Below are positions 10,252 to 18,227 of a stretch of 64,000 nucleotides of DNA, piece after piece. The translations under genes and the position numbers were made by a program. Every line of letters begins with the position of its first letter. Position 1 is the stretch's first letter. Under the pieces are notes generated by a model, which made no database searches, was not told the DNA's origin, and saw only the letters and a list, made by a program, of their open reading frames with translations. Source of the DNA: Caenimonas sp. SL110 (GTDB lineage: Bacteria > Pseudomonadota > Gammaproteobacteria > Burkholderiales > Burkholderiaceae_C); contig NZ_JANU01000016.1 of the NCBI RefSeq assembly GCF_001044395.1, positions 140,373 through 204,372 of the forward strand, written 5' to 3'.

Positions 10252-10289
10252 ATAAAAACGGCGCCCTCCCCGTGACGGGAGGCGCCGTT
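10252..10289 (-). terminator. terminator/attenuator between clpP and clpX
   Basis: On the minus strand a GC-rich stem, AACGGCGCCTCCC paired with GGGAGGGCGCCGTT, is followed by TTTTTATT. It lies 49 bases after the clpP stop and 38 bases before the clpX start, leaving little room for a separate clpX promoter. It therefore probably sets the clpP:clpX ratio by partial termination. Confidence 0.75.
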
Positions 10290-10337
10290 GCTGAGCTGCA
10301 ACCGCCCAACGCGACTGGTCGCGCGGCGTCAGGGCGC

Positions 10338-10946
10338 TCAGGCGCGCTTGGCAAGCACCTGGTCCACCAGGCCATACGCCTTGGCTTCCTCGGCATCGAG
10401 GAAGTAGTCACGCTCGGTGTCGCGCTCGACTTTTTCGATCGGCTGGCCCGTACGCTCGGCAAGGATGCGATTCATCACCGCCTTGGTCTTGAGAATGTCC
10501 TTGGCATGGATCTCGATATCGGTCGCCTGGCCGGACGCGCCGCCCAGGACCTGATGGATCATGACCTTGGAATTGGGAAGCGCAAAACGCTTGCCCTTTT
10601 CGCCCGCAGCCAACAAAAACGCGCCCATGCTGGCTGCCATGCCGGTGCACAGCGTCGAGACCTGCGGCTTGATGAAATTCATCGTGTCGTAGATCGCCAT
10701 GCCGGCGCTCACGCTGCCACCGGGGCTGTTGATGTAGAAGTGAATGTCCTTGTCCGGGTTCTCGCTCTCCAGGAACAGGAGCTGCGCCACCACAAGGTTG
10801 GCCGTCTGGTCGTTGACCGGGCCCACCAGGAAAATCACACGTTCGCGAAGCAGGCGCGAATAGATGTCATACGACCGCTCGCCGCGGCCGGATTGCTCGA
10901 TGACCATCGGCACCATGCCGAGGGCCTGGGTATCAAGTGCGCTCAT
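10338..10946 (-). CDS. clpP: ClpP, proteolytic subunit of ClpXP
   Basis: A 202-residue serine protease of the ClpP family, which assembles into two stacked heptamers in the cytoplasm. The catalytic serine is in [11 protein letters not shown], the histidine in MIHQVLGG, and the aspartate in the [22 protein letters not shown] segment. The N-terminal region ([26 protein letters not shown]) is characteristic and includes the processed propeptide zone. It is preceded by tig on the same strand, with a palindromic repeat element in the 185-base gap, and is followed by a terminator and clpX. Confidence 0.98.
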   Translation of the reverse strand: MSALDTQALGMVPMVIEQSGRGERSYDIYSRLLRERVIFLVGPVNDQTANLVVAQLLFLESENPDKDIHFYINSPGGSVSAGMAIYDTMNFIKPQVSTLCTGMAASMGAFLLAAGEKGKRFALPNSKVMIHQVLGGASGQATDIEIHAKDILKTKAVMNRILAERTGQPIEKVERDTERDYFLDAEEAKAYGLVDQVLAKRA

Positions 10947-11038
10947 TGGGAATTGACTTTCGCTTTCGGTTCGTCAGGAGGATTACTGTATTCCAAAAGC
11001 ACATGGGGACTGCCAGACCTTTGACAAGCCCCGAAAAG

Positions 11039-11122
11039 CTGTCATGCCGGGGTTGACCCGGCATCCACCGCGCAGCGGCCCCGACATCGAATACATGCAT
11101 TGCGGGTCGAGCCCGCAATGAC
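11039..11122. repeat. dispersed palindromic intergenic element, copy A
   Basis: Between tig and clpP. It runs from CTGTCATGCCGG to CCCGCAATGACC. It consists of three successive hairpins: an ATGCCGGG/CCCGGCAT stem, a small CCGCGCAGCGG stem, and an ATTGCGGG/CCCGCAAT stem, bounded by GTCAT and ATGAC. The same layout recurs at 26838 and 28727. Confidence 0.8.
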
Positions 11123-11131
11123 CAGCTTCGA

Positions 11132-12442
11132 TTACTGCTGCGCCATCAGGTCGTCGAAAGACACCGTCTTGTCGACAACCTTGGCCTTGCCGAGCACAAA
11201 CTCGGTGACGTTGTTCTCGATGACGATGGCTTCCACTTCGGCCAGGCGGCGGTTGTCGCCGTAGTACCAGCGGACCACTTCAGCAGGCTTTTCGTAGCTG
11301 GCCGACAGCTCTTCCACATGCTGCTTGATCTGCTCGGGCTTGGCCTGCAGTTCGTTGGAGCGAACCAGCTCGGCAACGACCAGGCCCAGGCGGACACGGC
11401 GCTCGGCCTGCGGGCGAAACATTTCTTCGGGGACGGGCACCTTGTCGGCGTCCTTGATGCCGCGCTGCTTCAGGTCGGCGCGGGCGCTTTCGATCATGCG
11501 ATCGACTTCGGCCTGCACGCTGGACTTGGGCAAGTCCAGCTCGGCCTTGCTCACGAGCGCGTCCATGACAGCGGTCTTGTTACGGGCGAGCAGGCGGAAC
11601 TTCACTTCGCGCTCGAGGTTCTTGCGGATGTCGGCGCGCAGGCCTTCAACCGTTGCATCGGCAATGCCGAGCGACTTGGCCAGCGCCTCGTTCACTTCGG
11701 GCAGGTGCGCAGCTTCGAGCTTCTTGACGGTGACCATGAAGTCGGCCTGCTTGCCGGCAACGTCCTTGCCGTGATAGTCCTCGGGGAAAGCCAGCGGGAA
11801 CGTCTTGCTTTCGCCAGTCTTCAGGCCGCTAACGGCTTCTTCGAATTCCTTGAGCATCTGGCCATCGCCGACGATGAACTGGAAGTCTTCTGCCTTGCCA
11901 CCGGAGAACGGCTCGCCGTCGATCTTGCCTTCGAAGTCGACGGTGACGCGATCGCCTGCTTCGGCGCCGGCATCCTGCGCGCGCTGCGAGAACGTGCGGC
12001 GCTGCTTGCGCAGAATGTCCAGGGTCTTGTCGATGGCAGCTTCGGTGACTTCGGTCTGCAGCTTTTCGACCTCGGCCGTGGCCAGGTCACCAATGACGAC
12101 TTCAGGAAAGACTTCAAAAATGGCATCGAAAGCGAGCTGGCCTTCAGGCGACTGCTCGGCTTCGGTGATCTTGGGCTGGCCCGCAACGCGAAGCTTGGCT
12201 TCGTTGGCGGCAACGGCAAACGCCTCGCCGACCTTGTCATTCATGACTTCGTAGTGAACGGAGTAACCATAACGCTGCGTCACAACGGTCATGGGCACCT
12301 TGCCTGGGCGGAAGCCGTCCATCTTGACGGTGCGCGCCAGGCGCTTGAGGCGGCTATCGACTTCCGACTGGATGACGTTGACGGGCAGCGTCAGCGTGAT
12401 CTTGCGTTCGAGTTTGTCCAGGGTTTCCACGTTCACGGCCAT
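11132..12442 (-). CDS. tig: trigger factor (ribosome-associated chaperone, peptidyl-prolyl isomerase)
   Basis: The ATG at 12440-12442 (MAVNVETLDKLERKITLTLP) after a GAGAG site gives 436 residues, matching the family (432 in E. coli). The ribosome-binding loop appears as GFRPGKVPMTVV near residue 45. The FKBP-like isomerase domain carries the segment GDRVTVDFEGKIDGEPFSGG around residues 160-180. The C-terminal substrate-binding helices include the RVRLGLVVAELVRSNEL region. It binds ribosomes at the exit tunnel and holds nascent chains. It is first in the tig-clpP-clpX-lon series. Upstream on the same strand is the methyltransferase gene, 70 bases away. Confidence 0.97.
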   Translation of the reverse strand: MAVNVETLDKLERKITLTLPVNVIQSEVDSRLKRLARTVKMDGFRPGKVPMTVVTQRYGYSVHYEVMNDKVGEAFAVAANEAKLRVAGQPKITEAEQSPEGQLAFDAIFEVFPEVVIGDLATAEVEKLQTEVTEAAIDKTLDILRKQRRTFSQRAQDAGAEAGDRVTVDFEGKIDGEPFSGGKAEDFQFIVGDGQMLKEFEEAVSGLKTGESKTFPLAFPEDYHGKDVAGKQADFMVTVKKLEAAHLPEVNEALAKSLGIADATVEGLRADIRKNLEREVKFRLLARNKTAVMDALVSKAELDLPKSSVQAEVDRMIESARADLKQRGIKDADKVPVPEEMFRPQAERRVRLGLVVAELVRSNELQAKPEQIKQHVEELSASYEKPAEVVRWYYGDNRRLAEVEAIVIENNVTEFVLGKAKVVDKTVSFDDLMAQQ

Positions 12443-12512
12443 GATGAGTCTCTCTTGCAGGAATTCGGGGGGTGCGCAGCCCTCAACGGCCCGCGCGACA
12501 AAGCTCTCGATT

Positions 12513-13406
12513 CTAACTGAGCGCTCCGGGACGCACGGCAATCGCCTCGGCCCTGTAGCGGCGCTTGCCCACGGGCGTGCCCAGATTGCTGGGCGACGGG
12601 ATGGGCTCATGAATATCGATGCTTCGCAGCTCGAACCCGGCCTGCGCCAACGTATCGACAAAGACCTGCCGGGTCAGCGCAGGCGCCCTGCGTCCCGAGA
12701 CCGACCATGCGGCTGCGGCCCGCGCGCCCAGCTCGGTCGCCTCCTGATGAGGCCAGCCGGCATGCACAGCAGCAGCGACCAGGGCGCTGCGCCGCTCTTC
12801 AATGGACACTGGATCGGCGATCCGCGTCCACTCGGCGTCGTTCGGTGCCAACGGCGTGGACATAACCATCACACCACCCGGCGCCAGCACCCTGCCCCAT
12901 GCGCCCAGCAGCAGCGTGCGCTGCACCCCGTCAAAAAAGTGCAGGAACGAATGCCACACGATCGCGTCGAACGGGCCGCCATCGATTTGCGTGGCATCCA
13001 TGCAGCGAACCTCGCCCTCGATACCGAGTTCGCGCAGGAGCATTCGGTTCTGCTCGCACGACGTCTCGCAGCGATCAACGAATGTGATGTGAGGCTGCAC
13101 GCCAACGGCAAGATAGCTGTGCGCAACCATGGCTGTCACTCCGGCATCGGCGCCGCCAGACACCAGCACACGCGTCTTGCCCGCCAGCGCAAGCGCTCCA
13201 AGTTCGCGCCGGAAGAATTCCACGCCCGCCGGCAGAGCACCGCCCAGCTGCAGCAGGCGGACCATGCTCCAGGTCTGGTGGTAATCAACACAGCCGTCCT
13301 CGGGCCGGCACAGCGACCTCGCGTTTTCCCAGCTGAAGCGGGCCAGTTGCTCCAGCGGCTCGATGTGCGCCACTGGCTTGTTGTCTTGATCTGTCGTTAT
13401 TGCCAT
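12513..13406 (-). CDS. class I SAM-dependent methyltransferase-like protein
   Basis: A 297-residue protein, starting at the ATG 13404-13406 because a GGG element sits six bases upstream; a second ATG two codons earlier is possible. The Rossmann-type pattern is visible: a motif I-like strand and loop RVLVSGGADAGV, an acidic end of strand 2 in ITFVDRCETSCEQN, and FDAIVWHSFLHFF as the motif IV region. The rest is consistent with SAM-dependent small-molecule methyltransferases. The motif I glycines are degenerate. The reading frame overlaps the end of the TctA-TctB fusion gene by ten bases, so it is translationally coupled as the last gene of the porin/ATP-grasp/Tct operon. The substrate is unknown. 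Confidence 0.75.
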   Translation of the reverse strand: MAITTDQDNKPVAHIEPLEQLARFSWENARSLCRPEDGCVDYHQTWSMVRLLQLGGALPAGVEFFRRELGALALAGKTRVLVSGGADAGVTAMVAHSYLAVGVQPHITFVDRCETSCEQNRMLLRELGIEGEVRCMDATQIDGGPFDAIVWHSFLHFFDGVQRTLLLGAWGRVLAPGGVMVMSTPLAPNDAEWTRIADPVSIEERRSALVAAAVHAGWPHQEATELGARAAAAWSVSGRRAPALTRQVFVDTLAQAGFELRSIDIHEPIPSPSNLGTPVGKRRYRAEAIAVRPGALS

Positions 13407-15358
13407 AACCATCCCTGCGGCAGCGCTACATCGGCCACCTCGTTGACGAACCAGAAGATCAGCGCCGCGTAGACAGCGCTGAGGGCTGCGGCGACAGCCA
13501 GCGATTTCGCGCCGGGGCGCCCCGCCCGAAACGCGTGCCATGCAAACACGGTGAGCGCTATGCCCGCGACCAGGCCCGTCGCCCAGACGAGCACCGGCAG
13601 CGCAGCGACTATCCATAGCGGGAGCCGATGCGCAGGCGGTGGCGCCAGCGGCGTCCACCAGAAGCCGGTTGGGGCGGCTGCCTTGCGTTGCATGACTGCT
13701 CGCATCAGCACAGCAGCCACCAGCAGGAACGCGCCTGCCGCCACCGACTTGGCATATCCCGTGTACGAGGCGCCGCCTGCCAGTGCAATCGCCAGCAGTG
13801 AGCCCGCCACAACGATGACCATCGCACCCAGAGGCAAATCAGCATCGGGCGCCTTGCCCGCCCTGTCCGCCTTGCGCCCGGACGTACGGTTCCTGCGCAT
13901 CCACAGCAGCGACAGGACGATCAGCACGCCCAGCACCAGGGCGGCAGGACGCTCCAGCGGCTGTACCCGGCCCAGTTCCACAAGCTGCACGGTCAATGTC
14001 AGGTTGGTTTCGATCAGGCTGCCGAGGATGAACGCGATAACGAATGGAGCCCGGGGCCAGTCGTGGCGCCGCCAGAAATACGCCGCGATGCCAAAGCCCG
14101 CCGCCGTGTACAGATCGAACAGCTGGCCATTGACCTGGACCACGGTCACGAGACCCGCGATCAGGCACGGCAATGCGATGAGGTCGATTCGAAGATCGCG
14201 CAGCCGCGCCAGCCACGGCGTGAGCGCGACGCCGACGATCGAGGTCAGGATGTTGGAAAACAGCAGCGCGAAGATCAATGTGAAGGTCAGGGGAAGCTGC
14301 GTGGTGAGCATGGGGATGCCCGGCACGATGCCGTGAATCGCAAACAGTGCAATCAGCGCGACGCCCGCCTCGCTGCCCGGCAACCCGAATGCCAGCGCCG
14401 GCAGGAGCGAGCCGCCATCCTTCGCATCGATGGCCGCCTCCGGTGCGATGACTCCGCGTATATCGCCCTGGCCGAAAGACGACTTGTCGCGCGCGCCTTG
14501 CGCCGCATGCCCGTATGCAACGAACCCCGCCACCGTGCCGCCTACACCCGGAATCATTCCCACCAGCGTGCCGATGGCCGAGCATCGCAGCGTGAGGCCC
14601 CAATGCTGGAACACCGCGCGGATGCCCTTGCGGGTCGAGTCTTGCGGCGAGGCAGTCGCGGGTCCGGCCTTTTCGAGATGCACCTTGCGCATCCACTCGA
14701 CCAGCTCGGCAAACGTGAACAGGCCCAGCATCACCGCCACGATGTTGAACCCCTGCGACATGGCAGGCAGCCCGAAATCCCAGCGCGGCTGTCCGCTGGC
14801 CGGATCGACTCCGACCGAAGCTGCAAGAAGCCCGAGCGCAGTCATCGCTGCGGCTTTCAATCGGGACGAGCTGGGAATCGCGATGATGGTGACCAGACCC
14901 CACAGGCCGACCAGCAGGCGTTCGAGCGGGCCGAACTGCAAGAGCAACGGCTGCACCGCCGGCAACACCGCCAGCAGCACGAGCACACCAAACAACGAGC
15001 CAACGGCCGAAGCCGTCGCGGCACATGCAATCGCCGTCCGTGCGAGACCCTGCCGGGCCATCGGGTGACCGTCGAGCAGCGTGGGCGTGCTCGACACATT
15101 GCCGGGGATGTTGAAGAGGATCGCGGTGATCGAACCCATGAAGGTCGCGCCGCCAGTCAACGCACCGAACATGAGCAGCGCCGACACCGGGTCCCAGCTC
15201 ATCGTCGCAACGAGCACGAGGACCGCGAGGCTCGCATTGCCGATGCCGGGCAGGAACGACGTGACCATGGCCAGCAGCGTTCCGGCAACCGGGATCAGGA
15301 TGCCCGGCCACGAAAACACATTGCCGGCACCGGCAAGAAATGCCTCGGACCAGCTCAC
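13397..15358 (-). CDS. TctA-TctB fused tripartite tricarboxylate transporter permease
   Basis: A 653-residue membrane protein starting at the in-frame GTG 15356-15358 (MSWSEAFLAGAGNVFSW); codons further upstream read into the tctC-like gene and look non-coding. Residues 1-500 match TctA, the large permease, with LLAMVTSFLPGIGNASLAVL, NIPGNVSSTPTLLDGHPMARQG and PGVGGTVAGFVAYGHA motifs. The last 150 residues, after a basic linker (RRNRTSGRKADRAGK), form four more predicted membrane segments like the small subunit TctB. Separate tctA and tctB genes are the rule, as elsewhere in this window, so this looks like an A-B fusion. It starts 23 bases after the tctC-like stop and overlaps the methyltransferase start. 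Confidence 0.8.
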   Translation of the reverse strand: MSWSEAFLAGAGNVFSWPGILIPVAGTLLAMVTSFLPGIGNASLAVLVLVATMSWDPVSALLMFGALTGGATFMGSITAILFNIPGNVSSTPTLLDGHPMARQGLARTAIACAATASAVGSLFGVLVLLAVLPAVQPLLLQFGPLERLLVGLWGLVTIIAIPSSSRLKAAAMTALGLLAASVGVDPASGQPRWDFGLPAMSQGFNIVAVMLGLFTFAELVEWMRKVHLEKAGPATASPQDSTRKGIRAVFQHWGLTLRCSAIGTLVGMIPGVGGTVAGFVAYGHAAQGARDKSSFGQGDIRGVIAPEAAIDAKDGGSLLPALAFGLPGSEAGVALIALFAIHGIVPGIPMLTTQLPLTFTLIFALLFSNILTSIVGVALTPWLARLRDLRIDLIALPCLIAGLVTVVQVNGQLFDLYTAAGFGIAAYFWRRHDWPRAPFVIAFILGSLIETNLTLTVQLVELGRVQPLERPAALVLGVLIVLSLLWMRRNRTSGRKADRAGKAPDADLPLGAMVIVVAGSLLAIALAGGASYTGYAKSVAAGAFLLVAAVLMRAVMQRKAAAPTGFWWTPLAPPPAHRLPLWIVAALPVLVWATGLVAGIALTVFAWHAFRAGRPGAKSLAVAAALSAVYAALIFWFVNEVADVALPQGWLWQ

Positions 15359-15380
15359 GGCTTCGACGGGGCGGCCCGTG

Positions 15381-16427
15381 TCATGAGGCGGGACCGGCCT
15401 TGGCGGCGAGTTGCTTGAGCAGCGGCAGGTTGCGCGCGACCGCCGCTTCGATGCGGCCGAGTTGATCGCGCACGACAGGCGCACGCGTCGGCTCCAGTGC
15501 CTGCCCTTGCCTTGCAGCCGCTTCGCGCAGCGCGTTGCCATGCAGCGCGCGTTCTAAGGTTTGCTCCAGGCAGGCACGAACCGCGGGGGGTGCCTTTTTA
15601 GCGACGGCAATGGTGCGCTCGGATGCAGAAAGTTCTGCCGCAAGTCCGGCCAGTTCCAGCCGGGTGCGTCGGGCGGCCGCGTCGAGCTGGCGGCTTCGCT
15701 GCGCGACCAGTCCATCCGGCCCGGCCAGGTGTGGCACACCGGCAAAGGCGGGATGCGACTTCGAGGAAAGCACCAGGATCGGCCGGGTACCCGGCGAGCT
15801 GGACACAAGCCGGGAGACCGTGTCGTGCGAGCCATCGACCACATCGACGTCGCCGCGCAGCAGCGCAAGCCAGCGATCGGACATGCCCTGGAAACCGCGC
15901 ACGACCTGCACCTCGCGCCCGAGCAGCATGGCCGGCAGCAGCACGCGGGGCACGATACCGGTCGCCATGCCCGCAGTCAGCGCACCGGACCCATCGAGCG
16001 ATGCGCCGCCTTCGAGCGAGGCCCAGACGCCATGGGTTGTTCCCACCGAACCGAGCACAGTGAAGTCGGAAGCGGGTGGCAATGTGCTGTCGGTCAGGCG
16101 TGCCACGATCACGTCCCTCAAGTCGAACACGCCCAGTGTCAGGCTGTCGGCCGGCGCAGCCGCAACCGCCCTCACCCCGATCATTCCATTGGCACCGGGC
16201 ATGTTGGCGACCGACACGCGCGCACCCGTCTGCTCCTGCAGGACAGGCGCGAGCATTCGCGCATACGCGTCGTAGCCGCCGCCCGGCTTGAAAGGCACGA
16301 CCAGCGTGATCTTCTTGCGCGCGAAGACAGCGGTGCACTCGGCAGCGCTGACGGGCGTGACAGCGCCCATCGTTGCAAACGAAGCGATCACCATTGCCAG
16401 CAATCCACGCCGGATGGAACTACTCAT
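15381..16427 (-). CDS. Bug/TctC-family periplasmic solute-binding protein
   Basis: A 348-residue protein with a signal peptide (RRGLLAMVIASFATMGAVTPVSA) followed by ITLVVPFKPGGGYDAYARML, the Bug-family opening that forms the first ligand loop. Bug proteins bind carboxylates and other small molecules in the periplasm and deliver them to TctAB permeases. The second loop region (GVRAVAAAPADSLTLGVFDL) and the C-terminal part are more divergent than in the tctC at 43709. The start at 16425-16427 overlaps the stop of the ATP-grasp gene as ATGA, so translation is coupled. It is followed by the TctA-TctB fusion, its presumed permease partner. Confidence 0.85.
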   Translation of the reverse strand: MSSSIRRGLLAMVIASFATMGAVTPVSAAECTAVFARKKITLVVPFKPGGGYDAYARMLAPVLQEQTGARVSVANMPGANGMIGVRAVAAAPADSLTLGVFDLRDVIVARLTDSTLPPASDFTVLGSVGTTHGVWASLEGGASLDGSGALTAGMATGIVPRVLLPAMLLGREVQVVRGFQGMSDRWLALLRGDVDVVDGSHDTVSRLVSSSPGTRPILVLSSKSHPAFAGVPHLAGPDGLVAQRSRQLDAAARRTRLELAGLAAELSASERTIAVAKKAPPAVRACLEQTLERALHGNALREAAARQGQALEPTRAPVVRDQLGRIEAAVARNLPLLKQLAAKAGPAS

Positions 16428-18223
16428 GACACTCCTTGAACCTGGGTCTTGATGTGACGACGGGCCATCGCCATCAGCGCGCGCAGCCGCTTGCCTTGCG
16501 CACTTTGCGGATCGAACGGCTCTGCACTTTCGATACTGTCCCACAGGTCGAGCGGCAAGCCCTTGCGCTCGAGGTCGCCCAGGCTCATCAGGCAGGTTGC
16601 TGCGGTCACATCGGTGCGCCTGAGCAGCGCCAGGGTCGCAGCGAAACCATTGGCAAATTGCAAGGTGCTTCGCTGGCCGTTGATCCACAGGCCGAATCGG
16701 CTCGACACCGAAGTAGTGGGCGCCTGGCTCGCCAGGGCCCGAACGGCTGCCATTTCACGCGCGTCGTCATCGGCAACGATCAGCAGTCGCGCCGGAATGC
16801 GGCTGCAGGGCCCGACCATTTCGGACACCACGCGGTCCCAGAGTTCGGGCTCCTTGCGTGCGCCCATCTGGGGCTTGGCATTCACTTCGCAGATCAGGCC
16901 GCCAACCTCCAGCCAGCTCGAGGCGATGTCCGTGGTGATGAGGTCCACACCCGCAAAATCCAGCCGCATCAACCGGGCCGCATCCCGTGCCAGTTGCAGG
17001 TTGGCCGGATGAACGTCGCCGAGCGGGATGGTCTCCGAGGAGCCACCCGCATTCATGTTGTCGCGCCGCCGCAGGCGCACATACGCGCCGGCCGCAGGAA
17101 CGTGGGACGCCTGCAGCCCTTCCTGCTCCAGCAGGCCAATCGCTTCTTCGTCGAGCGCAAGCTTCGCCTCGCCATGACGCCGCTGCGAGCGCCTGTGCAA
17201 CTCGGTCTGCTGCGCCAGCGTGACCAGCTCGGCCACATTTCGAATGCCGTCACCGGTCACGCCACCGGCGATGCGCCGCGACACGCGGATCACCTCGCCC
17301 TGGAACACAGTCAACCGGTGCGTCAGGCCGGGCGCAAATTTTTCGACCAGCACGTTCGCCGACACCGCACGCGCGGCTTCCCACGCACCCCGTACCGCGT
17401 GATCGTCGCGAAGATCAGCCGAGACACCGACGCCCCGGTCCTCATCAGCCGGCTTGACCACCACCGGATACCCCAGTTGCGCTGCGCATTCGACGGCCTC
17501 TTGCGGCGTGCCGACCAGCTTGTGTTCACCGCCGGGCAAGCCCCCGGCTCGCAGCACGCGTGCCGTGTGGTGCTTGAGCTTGGCAAAGCGTACGCCGATG
17601 GCAGGCGTCAGGTCCGTCAGGCTGCTTTCCATCCACCGGGCGTGGCAGCCGGTGCCCAGTTGCATCACCTCCATGTCGAAGGTCAACACAGGCACGCGCA
17701 GGCGATAGGCCGCCAGCAGGATGCAGTATTTGTTGACGCTGGGGTTGGCAAATCGCGCCAGCTGGTCGAGCACTTCCTGGCGCAGTGTATGCAGCGACGC
17801 CAGGCGTTCGCCTTGCGCACCCTGCAGCAGCCCATTGCACAGGGTGCGGGCCCACTTGAGCGCCAGTGGCGATGCCTCGAACGAAGCAGCCGGAAGGCAC
17901 AAGTCGAACGACGGAGCCTGCCCCGCCTGTAGCTGTCGACGCTGCAAATGGAATGGGTTGCTGACCGGGATGCGGCCCTCGCGCTGGATCGCAGCATGAA
18001 CGAATGCAAACAGCGTCAACAGGCGTTCTTCGGCTGGCTGCCCCTGTCGCGGCGCAGGCACGGGTTCATCGACGAAATCCGGCAGCGCCGCCTCCAGCCG
18101 CGGCAGCCCGTGGATGGCGCGTGCATCGAGCGACACCACGCCCACCACCGACTGCTGCAGCAGCCCATAGCCCAGGCCCCGCTTCGGACGCCAGACTTGG
18201 CCCGGCTTGAGCAGTTCGAGCAC
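16424..18223 (-). CDS. cyanophycin synthetase-like ATP-grasp ligase with degenerate C-terminal Mur-ligase half
   Basis: A 599-residue protein with a GTG start at 18221-18223 and GAGG about ten bases upstream. Residues 160-465 follow the ATP-grasp domain of cyanophycin synthetase CphA closely. The nucleotide-binding lysine is in VVVKPADEDRGVGV near 257. The conserved NMNAGGSSETIPLGDVHPAN block lies at 389-408, followed by DFAGVDLITTD. The metal-binding Glu/Asn are in ICEVNAKPQ near 446-448. Residues 475-570 align in order with the start of the CphA Mur-ligase half, but the P-loop GTNGKTT is replaced by VADDDAREM, and the protein stops about 300 residues early (CphA is about 870-900). It probably still adds an amino acid to a carboxylate with ATP, with unknown substrates. 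It overlaps the tctC-like gene by 4 bases. Confidence 0.8.
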   Translation of the reverse strand: MLELLKPGQVWRPKRGLGYGLLQQSVVGVVSLDARAIHGLPRLEAALPDFVDEPVPAPRQGQPAEERLLTLFAFVHAAIQREGRIPVSNPFHLQRRQLQAGQAPSFDLCLPAASFEASPLALKWARTLCNGLLQGAQGERLASLHTLRQEVLDQLARFANPSVNKYCILLAAYRLRVPVLTFDMEVMQLGTGCHARWMESSLTDLTPAIGVRFAKLKHHTARVLRAGGLPGGEHKLVGTPQEAVECAAQLGYPVVVKPADEDRGVGVSADLRDDHAVRGAWEAARAVSANVLVEKFAPGLTHRLTVFQGEVIRVSRRIAGGVTGDGIRNVAELVTLAQQTELHRRSQRRHGEAKLALDEEAIGLLEQEGLQASHVPAAGAYVRLRRRDNMNAGGSSETIPLGDVHPANLQLARDAARLMRLDFAGVDLITTDIASSWLEVGGLICEVNAKPQMGARKEPELWDRVVSEMVGPCSRIPARLLIVADDDAREMAAVRALASQAPTTSVSSRFGLWINGQRSTLQFANGFAATLALLRRTDVTAATCLMSLGDLERKGLPLDLWDSIESAEPFDPQSAQGKRLRALMAMARRHIKTQVQGVS

Positions 18224-18227
18224 CCGG

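Noticed and set aside
13839..15311. Alternative minus-strand frame inside the TctA-TctB gene
   Set aside because: Same strand, other frame; the TctA frame has clear motifs and membrane segments.
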